Notes: a model not told the origin generated them from the sequence alone. Numbered from the stretch's first letter, positions 53,707 to 63,447 are shown. The stretch: 64,000 bases of DNA from Rhizobium cauense (GCF_019511525.1 NZ_JAEUAT010000027.1:1-64000), one strand, 5' to 3'. Numbers and translations are program-made.

Positions 53707-54813
53707 TCAGGCGGATGCCGCCAATGTGACGCCGGTAGCCCGCGCAACATGTGCACGGAAGCGATCCACAAAGACATCGCGGCGAAAATCGGCAGCACGG
53801 GACACGGCATCGGCGGGGTTAAACTCCAGACGTTCCAACCGTTCGACGGCATCTATAAGCGCCTCAACCGTCTGCGTCTCAAAGAAAAGCCCGGTCTTGT
53901 TGTTTACGACAGTCTCGGTTGCGCCACCGCGGCCAAAGGCAATGACTGGTCGTCCGCTTGCCATGGCCTCGACGGGCACGATCCCGAAATCCTCTTCACC
54001 CGGGAAGATCAGACCCTTGCAACGTGCGTAGTGGTGCCTGAGCGCCTCAAAGGGCTGCGGTCCAAGTATCGAGATTGTCGGACCGGCAATTTTCTTGAGA
54101 TGGTCGAGCATTTCGCCACCACCGATAACAACGAGCTTGGCCTTCATCCGGTTGAAGGCTTCGACCGCCAGGTCAGGTCGCTTGTAGCTGACCTGTTCGC
54201 CGACCATCAAATAGTAGTCCTCGACATCAGAGGAGGCGACCGGACGAAATGCTGTGGTGTCCACGGGAGGATTGATGACGCTCGCCTCGCGGCGATAATA
54301 GCTCTTGATCCGTTGGGCAACTGTTGTCGAGTTGGCGACAAAATCATCAACACGATTGGCAGTCGCGACGTCCCATGTCCTCAGATAGTGTGCCAAGGGC
54401 GGCATCATCATTCGCGTCATCAGGCCGGAGCTGTCATAGTACCTGTTGTACATGTTCCAGATGTAACGCATCGGGGAATGGCAATAGCAAAGATGCAGGG
54501 CTGGCGACGTCGGTATGATGCCTTTGGCCGGTCCTGACTCGCTGCTGATGACAAGGTCGTAGGCGCCAAGATCAATTTGCTCCAGGGCCATCGGCATCAA
54601 CGGTAGGTAGCGCTTGTACATGCGTTTGGCATAGGGCAGGCCGCCAATAAAGGTGGTCTGTATCTTGTGCCGTTTGATCTTGTCGGAGATCGCGCCAAGA
54701 TCACAAACATGTGTATAGATGTCAGCGGTTGGAAATATATCGCATAGTGCTTCGAGTACCTTCTCGCCGCCGCGCATTCCAACGAGCCAGTAATGAATAA
54801 TTGCTACTCGCAC
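53707..54813 (-). CDS. Glycosyltransferase family 4 protein
   Basis: A 368-residue GT4 (GT-B) transferase. The N-terminal HYWLVGMRGGEKVLEALCDI is the acceptor-domain signature. The C-terminal donor domain has the EX7E motif in EEDFGIVPVEAMASGRPVIA. I start it at GTG 54813, which follows GAGGGA; an ATG at 54837 lacks such a site. It would add a sugar, possibly mannose in view of the GDP-mannose genes, to the lipid-linked repeat unit on the cytoplasmic face. Divergent from the exoY operon. Confidence 0.88.
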   Translation of the reverse strand: MRVAIIHYWLVGMRGGEKVLEALCDIFPTADIYTHVCDLGAISDKIKRHKIQTTFIGGLPYAKRMYKRYLPLMPMALEQIDLGAYDLVISSESGPAKGIIPTSPALHLCYCHSPMRYIWNMYNRYYDSSGLMTRMMMPPLAHYLRTWDVATANRVDDFVANSTTVAQRIKSYYRREASVINPPVDTTAFRPVASSDVEDYYLMVGEQVSYKRPDLAVEAFNRMKAKLVVIGGGEMLDHLKKIAGPTISILGPQPFEALRHHYARCKGLIFPGEEDFGIVPVEAMASGRPVIAFGRGGATETVVNNKTGLFFETQTVEALIDAVERLERLEFNPADAVSRAADFRRDVFVDRFRAHVARATGVTLAASA

Positions 54814-54963
54814 GCCAAGTCCCTCGAACTGAAACAATCGGAATCATCGTGGCGTGCATTGCGGGCGTAATTCTTGCCTAATTTCCGATTAAAAATCAGA
54901 CTATCGGCAACTATATTAGGCAGTTAACACAGAAATATGATCATCAAGTGACGTCCATTTCCC

Positions 54964-54990
54964 GCGCTGCACAGTTATATAGTGCAGCGC
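54964..54990. promoter_or_regulatory. 27-bp palindrome in the divergent exoY/GT4 promoter
   Basis: Perfect 9-bp arms GCGCTGCAC (54964-54972) and GTGCAGCGC (54982-54990) with a 9-bp AT-rich centre. The surroundings are AT-rich. It lies about 110 bp upstream of the exoY-like start and 150 bp upstream of the GT4 start. The symmetry suits an operator for a dimeric regulator controlling both operons. I do not know the regulator. Confidence 0.5.
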
Positions 54991-55100
54991 AATAATTTTA
55001 TTGTCAAATCGTTTAATACTTGTTAGCTTTCTTGTGCGTGCCATGATGGCATTGTCTGCAAGTGCCCAAAGTGTAAGTCTTTTCCGAGGGGAGTACGCAG

Positions 55101-55826
55101 ATGAGGGAAATTGATCTTGGTCGAAATTTCGACCGGCTCAACAAGGCGCCGCTGCACACTCGCAGGGCGACTTCCCGACGGTCCGATCTGTTCGGACATA
55201 GAAAGCGCTCGTCTATTCTGGACGGCGTAAAATACGCGATTGATGCAACGCTTTCGAGCATCGGGCTTCTTGTTCTGTCGCCCATGATGTTGATGCTCGT
55301 GGCAGTCCTGCTGATCCTCCAGGGGCGGCCAATTTTCATTGCTCACCGCCGTATCGGCAGGTACGGCGTGATGTTCCCGTGCTTGAAGTTCAGAACGATG
55401 GTCAAGAATGCCGATGAGGTCTTGGGCCGTCATCTGGCGGCAAACCCATCGCTCAGGGCGGAATGGAACGCAACGCGTAAGCTGAGGGATGATCCGCGTG
55501 TGACACCGCTCGGGGCACTTCTTCGCAAGAGCAGTGTCGACGAAATCCCGCAGCTCTTTAACGTCATTCGTGGCCAGATGAGCCTCGTCGGGCCGCGGCC
55601 GATCGTTACAAGTGAAGCTGAGCTTTATGGCATTCACTACGCCGACTATATCAGGGTTCGCCCAGGTGTAACCGGCTTGTGGCAGGTCAGCGGGCGAAGC
55701 GACACGAGCTATAGTGAGCGCGTTCAACTCGATGTTCGCTATGTCGAGGAGCAAACTGTTTTTGGCGACCTGTCGATCATGCTGAAGACGGTCCCGGCGG
55801 TGCTGCGCTCGCGCGGCAGCTACTGA
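55101..55826 (+). CDS. Undecaprenyl-phosphate sugar-1-phosphate transferase (ExoY-like)
   Basis: A 241-residue priming transferase of the bacterial sugar transferase family. One membrane helix (YAIDATLSSIGLLVLSPMML) is followed by the cytoplasmic catalytic domain: FIAHRRIGRYG, FPCLKFRTMVKNADE, DDPRVTPLGALLRKSSVDEI, NVIRGQMSLVGPRPIVTSEA and the end LRSRGSY, the last shared with ExoY. It transfers galactose- or glucose-1-phosphate to undecaprenyl phosphate and so starts repeat-unit assembly at the inner membrane. It leads an operon with the GT4-GT2 fusion and the ExoP-like protein. An ExoX/SyrA-like protein in the same locus is its likely negative regulator. Confidence 0.9.
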   Translation: MREIDLGRNFDRLNKAPLHTRRATSRRSDLFGHRKRSSILDGVKYAIDATLSSIGLLVLSPMMLMLVAVLLILQGRPIFIAHRRIGRYGVMFPCLKFRTMVKNADEVLGRHLAANPSLRAEWNATRKLRDDPRVTPLGALLRKSSVDEIPQLFNVIRGQMSLVGPRPIVTSEAELYGIHYADYIRVRPGVTGLWQVSGRSDTSYSERVQLDVRYVEEQTVFGDLSIMLKTVPAVLRSRGSY

Positions 55827-55836
55827 AAACTCAAGC

Positions 55837-55853
55837 GGCGCGATATCCGCGCC
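55837..55853 (+). promoter_or_regulatory. Short hairpin after the exoY-like gene
   Basis: A 6-bp GC stem, GGCGCG (55837-55842) and CGCGCC (55848-55853), with a 5-nt loop follows the exoY stop by 10 nt. There is no T-run, so it may only attenuate transcription into the next gene. Confidence 0.35.
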
Positions 55854-56003
55854 CCTCCACCTGATTTCAGAGACTTGGCGCGTGCTCAAAAGGCAGGTGG
55901 GGCGGTTAGCGCCCTGTCATTCGAGTTGCAGGCCAACAACACAAATTGGCTTTATGCATTCAACCGGCACCGCAAATGATTGGCGGACGCCAGGAGATTT
56001 TCG

Positions 56004-58013
56004 ATGAGCGCGAAGGAATTCGCAATCAATGGCCGCTTTTTGACGCAGGACGTAACAGGCGTCCAGCGCTATGCGCGCAATATTGTCGACGCGATGGACA
56101 AGTCTGCCGTGGCGGACAGAACAACATTGATCCTGCCAACGACGGCAGCGGAGTCCTTTGTGCATCGGATGAAGGCTGAACGGGGCGGTCGCCTCAAGGG
56201 ACACGCCTGGGAGCAAATAGAGCTTCCGTATCTGAGTGGCAATCGCAGGCTTCTTAGCCTTTGCAACACTGCTCCAGCCGCAAAAGCTGATCAGATCGTT
56301 TGCATTCACGATGCCAATATTTTTTCGGCACCCGAAAGCTACAGCCGGTCGTTTCGTGCGCTCTATCATAATCTGCAGCCATTGCTTGCGCGGCGATCTG
56401 TGCGCATAGCCTCTGTGTCGCACGCAGCAGCGCGGCAGATAGCGCGACACCTCCCAGTCGGTCTGTCTGACATTGCTGTTCTTCCGAATGGGCACGAACA
56501 CGCGTTGGCCTGGGATCCCGCGCTCGCCGATCTGGCGCCGAAAAAGCTGGCTTCGAAGGGTGACCGGCCATTTGTCTTGGCACTTGGATCGCGTGCACGT
56601 CACAAAAACCTGTCGCTCCTGATTGATATCGCGCCCGAACTTGATGAGATGGACCTCGATATAGTCATTGCGGGCGGCGGTGACGGCATATTTTCCGAGC
56701 ATCAGCTTCAGCGTCGATCGAATGTCCATTTCCTCGGACGCGTGTCCGATCACGACCTTGCCTATCTTTTTGATCGCGCGCTTTGTCTTGCATTCCCCTC
56801 TCTGACAGAGGGTTTCGGGCTACCGATCGTGGAGGCTATGGCACGATCCTGCCCGGTGATTTCGTCGCATTGTGCGAGCATGCCGGAGGTTTGCGGTAAC
56901 GCGACACTCATCGCGTCGCCATTTGAACCGCGCGAGTGGATCAAGGCGATCCGTACCCTTGTTGCCTCTGTGCAGTTGCGAAGCGATCTGGTGGGCCGAG
57001 GCCACGAGCAGGTTCGCCAGTTCTCATGGGAAAATTCCGCGAAAGGTTACATCGAGCTCCTTGAGAACCCGACGACGAAGGTCAAGAGCCACAGACTGGT
57101 TGACCCGACAATGCCGCGTGTCAGCGTAATCTTTGCAACGCGCGGACGCCCGGAGATGGTTGCGCAAAGCGTGCGTCACCTCCTGATGACGCAAAGCCTC
57201 AAGCCTGACGCGGTGATCGTATCTTGTGTGGACGCTTCAGATGCTGGCGATCTGGCAGACCATCCAGGAGTGAAGATTGTCACGGGACCAGCGGGTCTTG
57301 CCGCGCAACGCAATACTGCATTGAAGCATGTTGCTCCTAGCACGGAGGTTGTCACCTTCTTCGATGACGATTTCATTGCCGACAAAAACTGGCTGGCCAC
57401 CGCCATCCAGACCTTTCGCGATGAAAGTCAGGTGATCGGCTTTACAGGCCAAGTGCTGGCCGACGGTATCAAGGGCCCCGGAATTGAGTTTTCGGAGGCA
57501 GTTGCGCTTGTTGAAGCTGGCCAGGCGGATGCGACATGGTCCGAACCCTTCAGCCCCTATGGCTGCAACATGGCTTTTCGATTTCAGGCAATTGGCGATG
57601 TCCGCTTTGATGAGCGTCTTGTGCTCTATGGATGGCTGGAGGACCGGGACTTTGCAGCAGAGCTCGCCAAACGCGGAGGTCGGCTCGTCAAATCGGGTCT
57701 TGCCTTCGGTGTCCACATGGGCGTGAAAAGGGGTAGGGTCAGCGGAGAACGGCTAGGATACTCCCAGGTTATCAACCCCCTCTACATGATGACCAAGGGC
57801 ACCATGAGCCTCCCCAAAGTCGTCGATCATATTTTCCGCAACACTGCCAGCAATTTTGGTCGTGCCGCCTGGCCCGAACCCTTCATCGACCGGCGTGGCA
57901 GAGCTCGCGGGAACCTTATCGCTGCTTTCGACGCCTTGAGGGGACGCCTCGAACCGGAGCGCGCCGCCGCTCTAGCTATCCCAAAGTCCGCATCAAAACC
58001 TCTTGAACGCTAG
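56004..58013 (+). CDS. Two-domain glycosyltransferase (GT4-GT2 fusion)
   Basis: A 669-residue protein with two transferases in one chain. The N-terminal half (about 1-360) is GT4: INGRFLTQDVTGVQRYARNI at the start and EX7E in LTEGFGLPIVEAMARSCPVI. The C-terminal half (about 375-650) is GT2 (GT-A): RVSVIFATRGRPEMVAQSVR at its start and the metal-binding acidic cluster in EVVTFFDDDFIADKNW. The ATG at 56004 follows AGGAGA. A fusion lets two sugars be added in sequence without release. It lies between exoY and the ExoP-like gene. If each domain adds one residue, the locus has at most four assembling activities, counting the primer and the separate GT4. Confidence 0.88.
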   Translation: MSAKEFAINGRFLTQDVTGVQRYARNIVDAMDKSAVADRTTLILPTTAAESFVHRMKAERGGRLKGHAWEQIELPYLSGNRRLLSLCNTAPAAKADQIVCIHDANIFSAPESYSRSFRALYHNLQPLLARRSVRIASVSHAAARQIARHLPVGLSDIAVLPNGHEHALAWDPALADLAPKKLASKGDRPFVLALGSRARHKNLSLLIDIAPELDEMDLDIVIAGGGDGIFSEHQLQRRSNVHFLGRVSDHDLAYLFDRALCLAFPSLTEGFGLPIVEAMARSCPVISSHCASMPEVCGNATLIASPFEPREWIKAIRTLVASVQLRSDLVGRGHEQVRQFSWENSAKGYIELLENPTTKVKSHRLVDPTMPRVSVIFATRGRPEMVAQSVRHLLMTQSLKPDAVIVSCVDASDAGDLADHPGVKIVTGPAGLAAQRNTALKHVAPSTEVVTFFDDDFIADKNWLATAIQTFRDESQVIGFTGQVLADGIKGPGIEFSEAVALVEAGQADATWSEPFSPYGCNMAFRFQAIGDVRFDERLVLYGWLEDRDFAAELAKRGGRLVKSGLAFGVHMGVKRGRVSGERLGYSQVINPLYMMTKGTMSLPKVVDHIFRNTASNFGRAAWPEPFIDRRGRARGNLIAAFDALRGRLEPERAAALAIPKSASKPLER

Positions 58014-58021
58014 GAGCACGA

Positions 58022-59689
58022 ATGATGTTCAACAGACCCCGCCCTATAGATGTAACCTCGAGGCTTTGGCGGGTAAACGAGACGCAATCCGATGTGGTAG
58101 GCGATGGGCCCATCGCATTGTTGCGCTCGCTGATTGATCTCGGCAATCGTCACAGAACCGCACTTTTGGCCTGCAGTACCGCCGGGTTTGTGATTGCCAT
58201 GCTCTATGCTCACTCGCTGCCGCCAACCTATCAGGCCTCAGCGACACTCCTACTGGAACCGCGCCAGTCTGCGGTCTCCGGTGGCGAGTTCTCAGTTCAA
58301 CAGACGCTCGATCTCAATCGAGCCGACAGCGAGCTTCAGACGATAAAGTCGGAGCGTCTGCTGTCTGCCGTATTTGAAAGCCTGAACCTTAAGGATGATC
58401 CGGAGCTTAGTCGCCGGCAGCCGGGCTTGATCGCCAGACTGCTGAGTGGGCTGCCCGTGCTCGGGGGGCAAGGCAGCGGCGAGAACATAAAAACCGATCG
58501 CACCGAGCCGAGCCCGGCGAACCCAACGATCGAACAATCCGACGAAGCTGTACGGGCCGCGTTCCTGAACTTCATGTCGCGCCTGACCGCCCGTCGCGTT
58601 GGCCAATCCTTCGTTATCGAAATCGAGTATTCCTCGTCTGATCCGAAGCTGCCCGCCCGCGTCGCCAACGCGACGGTCTCAGGCTACATCTATCAGACGG
58701 TGGCATTCAAGGAACAGATTGCCCGCGCTGGCACGGAAGCATTGCAGGGCCGGTTGGACTCGCTTGCGAGGCAGGTCGACGCTGCGCGTGAGGCAATGCA
58801 CGCAGGTTCGTTGCCGGCGATCGCGACACCCGATGCCGATGCCCGCATCATCGGCGCCGCGCTTCCCCCGCTTGGGCCGTCAGCGCCGCGCAAGACACTT
58901 ATAACAGCGCTTGGTGGTGTTGTTGGACTGCTCGTTGGCTTCGGCGTTGTCGTTGTGCGAATAGCGCTTGATCGGCGTATTCGCACCGCCAAGGAATTGG
59001 CCCGGGAGATGGACGTTCGTTGCCTGGCATCGATCCCGGATGTTCCTGGCGCGCCAGGCGTCCCCTGGCACATCACGAGTTCGCAACAGCAGAAGTTTGT
59101 CGCCGCTATTCGTGACTTGCGCACCTCCGTGGAGATCGCCTGCACGAGCCTGCGCAATGAAAAGAGCATCGTGATTGCGGTTGTAGGCTGGACGCCTGGC
59201 GCCGGTGTTTCGACACTATGCGCCAGTCTTGCGCAGCTTATCAGTCGCGGCGGACGTCAGGTGACGTTGTTCAAGGCTGCTGACGGAGAGGACAATCGCG
59301 CAGGCGATGATAATGTGCCCGCTGTCTCGCTTGCTGGCGCAGCATTTGCGGGGCTGATGCCGGAGCAATTGTCCTACGAAGATGTCGGTGGAGTTGCCGT
59401 ATTGCCCATTCACTCCAGAGATGCGAACGCAAATCTGTTCACGGATTTCCGCAATCCGCGGGTACGACGCATTTTTGAATCGGCACGCGCGCGTGGTGAT
59501 GTCATTCTTGACCTTCCAGCACTTCGTCATTCGATGGACGCGCTGGCGCTCGCAAGCTACGCTGATGCTGTCCTTGTTGTCGCGCGCGCTGGTCAAACGA
59601 CACTTGAGGAAGCCTCGGAGTCTGTACAGCTATTGCGCCGCGCCGGTGCCAACGTGGTCGGAACAGTGATTAACCGCACCCGCGGTTGA
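58022..59689 (+). CDS. ExoP/Wzc-like polysaccharide co-polymerase with degenerate kinase domain
   Basis: A 555-residue chain-length/export protein. The first span is near residue 55 (TALLACSTAGFVIAMLYAHS), followed by a periplasmic Wzz-like region with coiled coil. The second span (LITALGGVVGLLVGFGVVVV) is near 305. A cytoplasmic domain resembling BY-kinases follows. In that domain the Walker A reads WTPGAGVSTL, with Val instead of the invariant Lys. The Walker A' Asp is lost (VTLFKAADGED), only a Walker-B-like VILDLPAL remains, and there is no Tyr-rich tail (the protein ends GTVINRTRG). It probably scaffolds export with the ExoF-like protein without ATP-driven autophosphorylation. The start has an AGGAGCACGA site. 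Confidence 0.88.
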   Translation: MMFNRPRPIDVTSRLWRVNETQSDVVGDGPIALLRSLIDLGNRHRTALLACSTAGFVIAMLYAHSLPPTYQASATLLLEPRQSAVSGGEFSVQQTLDLNRADSELQTIKSERLLSAVFESLNLKDDPELSRRQPGLIARLLSGLPVLGGQGSGENIKTDRTEPSPANPTIEQSDEAVRAAFLNFMSRLTARRVGQSFVIEIEYSSSDPKLPARVANATVSGYIYQTVAFKEQIARAGTEALQGRLDSLARQVDAAREAMHAGSLPAIATPDADARIIGAALPPLGPSAPRKTLITALGGVVGLLVGFGVVVVRIALDRRIRTAKELAREMDVRCLASIPDVPGAPGVPWHITSSQQQKFVAAIRDLRTSVEIACTSLRNEKSIVIAVVGWTPGAGVSTLCASLAQLISRGGRQVTLFKAADGEDNRAGDDNVPAVSLAGAAFAGLMPEQLSYEDVGGVAVLPIHSRDANANLFTDFRNPRVRRIFESARARGDVILDLPALRHSMDALALASYADAVLVVARAGQTTLEEASESVQLLRRAGANVVGTVINRTRG

Positions 59690-59866
59690 TCAGACATTAT
59701 GGTTTTGTTGAACGTCAAACTGAGCGGTCTTTTCCCTGAACAGTTCTGTGCCCTGGAGATGATCTGGCGGTGCCAAGATTTCTACACCTGCAGTTTGGCG
59801 TCGTAAGCCGCGAGCGAGTCTGCTCTCAATCTGAGACCTCATTGACGACTAGCTACCAATGGAAGC

Positions 59867-61303
59867 TCATCGATCGACGAGTTCCAGACGACCTCCACCC
59901 GCTATCAGCCTTACTCCAAGCAACAGCAAGGCAGCGGCGTAAGTTGTCGCCCCGGCAGCAATAACAAGTGCAAGCTCCACGACATGGGGATAATTGCGCC
60001 CAGCCAGTTCATCGCGCAAAAGCCAGACGACCACGGCCATCGCAATGACGGCGGCTGCCACTTTCCAGAGATTCTTCAATTGGGAGAGGATGCCGAGATC
60101 CAACAGGCGGCGAGCCTCGTTGAGGTAGAAGGAAAACATGAGGGTCGATAGAGCAATTCTGGCGATACTGACGCCCATGACCGATCCAAGATAAAACCCG
60201 ATCGAAATCAAAATCACACGGAAACAAAGATCGATCAGGTTCAGACGGAAAATCACATGCGGTCGGTCGAGCGCTACACTGACTGACGAGAGCGTCTGGA
60301 AGTAGGGGATTGGCGCAACAGCAAGGGCAAGCAGGCTGAGAAGGGGCGCTGCGTGCTCCCATTTGGCGCCGAGAAGAAGGTCGGTGGCGAGGTCCGCCGT
60401 CAAGGAGATACCAACACATGCGGGCGCAGAGATCAGCATGGCAAAGCGTGTCGCCTTCAGGAAGGCCTGCCGCACGCGCGCACGGTCCGAGTTGATCTGC
60501 GAGAACGCTGCCATGATGGGCTGAAGCGCTGGGCCAATCAGGCTTTGTGTCGGTATGACCGCAACGTCGCTCGCCACGGCATAGCGCCCGAGTGTTGGGC
60601 GGTCAGCAAGCGCCCCGATCAGGAACCTGTCAAATTGCCAGTTGAGGGCGGAAACCAGTTGGGCTGATGAGAACCAGCCGATGAAACCTGCAAAGTCCGG
60701 CAGGCGCGCGAGAGAAAAGGCAGGGCGGTAGGGCGCAAGAATATATGAAACCACAGTTGACGCGAATGAGGCGATCACAAAGTTGGCGACGATCGCCCAG
60801 TATGCGCCACCACCCAAGACCACGAGCACGGCAATGATTGCAGCAATGAGCTTGCCGGATGCCTCCAGTATGAATGTCTGACGAAATCCTAACTGGCGCG
60901 CAAAATTGACCATCGCTGGACTGGTGAGTCCCCGCGAAATTGGCCCAAGCGCAAGGACGGCAACGAGCAGAACGAGGTGGCTGTCGTGATTGATCCACGA
61001 ATAGGGCCAGGCGGCCGCCAGAAGAATGGTTCCAATCACGATGCCCCTCACGAGACCAACCGTAAAGCCGGTGTCAAGGTGGCTCTTATCGATAGTCGGA
61101 AGGCGCACCAGGGCCTGTGTAACGGGAACCTCGAGCATGGTGTCGACGACCATCACAAGCGATGTTGCCAATGCAGCAAGCCCGAAATCGGCGGGTGTAA
61201 GAATGCGAGCAAGGACAAGCAGGGTGAAGAAGTCTATTATTCGCCCGACAAAGCGCGAGAAGACGAGCCAACCGGCTCCCCTGATTGCCTTTACCGCGAG
61301 CAT
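59867..61303 (-). CDS. Oligosaccharide flippase (Wzx/ExoT-like)
   Basis: A 478-residue membrane protein with about 12-14 hydrophobic segments and the N-terminal signature AGWLVFSRFVGRIIDFFTLL of the polysaccharide-synthesis (MOP) family. It would flip the lipid-linked repeat unit across the inner membrane to the polymerase. I start it at 61303 because ATG follows CGGAG there; the frame extends to 61471 but that part is hydrophilic and unconserved. It lies downstream of the HAD gene on the same strand with a gap of about 175 bp. Confidence 0.88.
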   Translation of the reverse strand: MLAVKAIRGAGWLVFSRFVGRIIDFFTLLVLARILTPADFGLAALATSLVMVVDTMLEVPVTQALVRLPTIDKSHLDTGFTVGLVRGIVIGTILLAAAWPYSWINHDSHLVLLVAVLALGPISRGLTSPAMVNFARQLGFRQTFILEASGKLIAAIIAVLVVLGGGAYWAIVANFVIASFASTVVSYILAPYRPAFSLARLPDFAGFIGWFSSAQLVSALNWQFDRFLIGALADRPTLGRYAVASDVAVIPTQSLIGPALQPIMAAFSQINSDRARVRQAFLKATRFAMLISAPACVGISLTADLATDLLLGAKWEHAAPLLSLLALAVAPIPYFQTLSSVSVALDRPHVIFRLNLIDLCFRVILISIGFYLGSVMGVSIARIALSTLMFSFYLNEARRLLDLGILSQLKNLWKVAAAVIAMAVVVWLLRDELAGRNYPHVVELALVIAAGATTYAAALLLLGVRLIAGGGRLELVDR

Positions 61304-61479
61304 GTCTAACTCCGAAATCCTGAGCTCCAGTCGCGGAATTGCGCCGCGACGTACATTCTTGTGCGAGGCCGTGGCTTTGGTCACGCCCTCGTACCAGTCA
61401 TCCTCCCTCACAATCTCTGCTTGGAGCCGGATCGACCCGGCAGCTTGTCCCGCGACGTTCCTCCACGTCATAGGGTTAG

Positions 61480-63447
61480 CTATTTGAGGCGTGCCGACAC
61501 TCCCCTTACGATATGTACCATCTCGAGAGCAGGAAGAAGGGCCGCTTTCAGAAATGGAAAGTCGCGGGCAATGGCACCTTCCCGCCAGAGCTGCGATTTG
61601 ACAGCGCTCAATCGTCTCGCAAGATCCGGAGCGCCTGACTGCTTCAGGACATAGACGCTTTCTGGGCGGCCGAAATCGACGGAGCGCGCGCCAACGCCCA
61701 ACGCCATCATGTCGAAGGCGCGGGGATTGGTGATGGCTCGCTTCAGACGCGTCCAGGCAAGGTCCGCATCTGACATGATTGCAGTCCCGTTCGAGATACG
61801 GTCGATATACTGCAGGACGCCTGAAAGGAGGAGATTCCCCTCTGCGGGATCGAGTTCACCAAAGCCAATCTTGCCAGCATTGCTGCAGACTGCTCCGTCA
61901 TTGCCTTCGCTCAAGTGGCGAACCGATGGAATTGCCGGTTCAAAAAGGCTCTCGATAATCTGCCAATAGCGCAGGATTACAGTCTCAATTCTAAGCGGGT
62001 TATAGAGATCCTCCTCGACGACCAGTCCAGTGACCTGTGGGAAGTGATCCTCACTGAGGCCCTTATAGTTGCACCTTGCGAACTGGATCGTCTCGAATTT
62101 CCGTTCAGGCAGTCCTGCGGCCACAAGACGCTGAGTACTTCCGTAAAGACCGGTGTCGCAGAGAATGATACGAGAAGCGTCACCTGCTATCTGGTCCAGA
62201 TGTCGCTTGAACAACTCGTTCTGCTTTTCGATGTCGCCCAGCACAACACGCCCCTCTGGCGTGTCGATCATTGCGAAGAAATGGCTCGGCTCAAAGGGGA
62301 GCTCCCAAGGTCCCGAAAGGCCATAGGGGCGTCCGCCCATTGCGTTGGCAACGTCGGCAAACGTATTCTTCTTGAATTCGCGGCCGAGTTCGTCAAGGAC
62401 CGCAGGGCTTTTCTGCATGAACGCAGCCCGTGCCGCCACCAGGCGCGATATGAGGATGTTTTCGCGACGTATTCCAAGTGGCAAGTCAAGCTTTGCAACC
62501 AGCCTTTCGAATGCCTCACGGATGCCAATGCCGCCGCGTGCGCAAAAGAGCAAAGCGGAATTTCCCTGCGCTTCAGCTTCCCTGGCATAGAGCCAGATAT
62601 AGAAACAAAACTGTGCAACAATCGGACCGAACACTTCCCGTCCGAATGCTTGGCGATCGGCCAGGTCTGGTGTGCGACCCGATGGTCGCGCAGCCCGCGT
62701 GCGTACTCCACGCATGGCTTCTGCACGCGCACCGTCAGCGCGTGCTGCAAACCGCCTTAAGCGCCCTTTTGGAAGATGCACAGTGTGGATACCCATCGCC
62801 TTTGGCACCGTGTGATCAGCAACGACGTCATCTCCGAGGTGCAACAAGCGCGATGCGTGGACACCCTCCTTCTCGAGAACATGTGAGAAAAGTCGGCCAA
62901 ATCGCTTGCTCTCACCGACATCTGCGCTCGAATAGACCGCATCGATAAGACCAGGGGCGTGAAAGTAATTGATCAGCTCAGTCAGTTGGGGTGTCGGCAA
63001 TGCAGTGTCGGACACAGCGACGACCTTGATGCCGGCCTGTCGCTGCAGGCGTAACGCTTTGGCGAGCTTCGCGTTTGCAGACAGAGAAACTTTTTCGATC
63101 GCCATTTCCAATGCGATGCGGTGTTCGATCAAACGTTCGGGTAGCCCGAGCATGGCGAGCTGACGCTGGATTATATCAACCAGCCTGACCTCGCCTGCGC
63201 CACCACCGACGTTCAGCGCACGATAGGCAAACTTTTCAGCCAACTGCCGGGTTCGAAACAAATGTTCGAGGCTGACATAAAATCCCTCATCCCGAAGCAG
63301 CCGGGCAAAGCGCTGCTCGCCCTCCATCACACGCGATCTTTGCGATCGCGGCTGGCGCAACAGCAAAGTGTCGAACACGTCTGTCGAGATAAGATCTATA
63401 CCGTCCAATGGACCCTGAAGGAGATGGTCGAGGCTTTGCCGCAGCAC
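61480..63447 (-). CDS. HAD-superfamily hydrolase with large C-terminal region
   Basis: A 655-residue protein. The N-terminal 220 residues form a HAD phosphatase-like domain with the DxD nucleophile in ISTDVFDTLLLRQP, Ser/Thr motif II in VVAVSDTALP, Lys and the acidic motif in LLHLGDDVVADHTVP. The remaining 430 residues contain DASRIILCDTGLYGSTQRLV but no domain I can name; proteins of this layout occur in other capsule and exopolysaccharide loci. The start is GTG (63447) after AAGGG. It may dephosphorylate a sugar intermediate or couple it to export. It is divergent from the FAD gene at 63733. Confidence 0.8.
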   Translation of the reverse strand: MLRQSLDHLLQGPLDGIDLISTDVFDTLLLRQPRSQRSRVMEGEQRFARLLRDEGFYVSLEHLFRTRQLAEKFAYRALNVGGGAGEVRLVDIIQRQLAMLGLPERLIEHRIALEMAIEKVSLSANAKLAKALRLQRQAGIKVVAVSDTALPTPQLTELINYFHAPGLIDAVYSSADVGESKRFGRLFSHVLEKEGVHASRLLHLGDDVVADHTVPKAMGIHTVHLPKGRLRRFAARADGARAEAMRGVRTRAARPSGRTPDLADRQAFGREVFGPIVAQFCFYIWLYAREAEAQGNSALLFCARGGIGIREAFERLVAKLDLPLGIRRENILISRLVAARAAFMQKSPAVLDELGREFKKNTFADVANAMGGRPYGLSGPWELPFEPSHFFAMIDTPEGRVVLGDIEKQNELFKRHLDQIAGDASRIILCDTGLYGSTQRLVAAGLPERKFETIQFARCNYKGLSEDHFPQVTGLVVEEDLYNPLRIETVILRYWQIIESLFEPAIPSVRHLSEGNDGAVCSNAGKIGFGELDPAEGNLLLSGVLQYIDRISNGTAIMSDADLAWTRLKRAITNPRAFDMMALGVGARSVDFGRPESVYVLKQSGAPDLARRLSAVKSQLWREGAIARDFPFLKAALLPALEMVHIVRGVSARLK

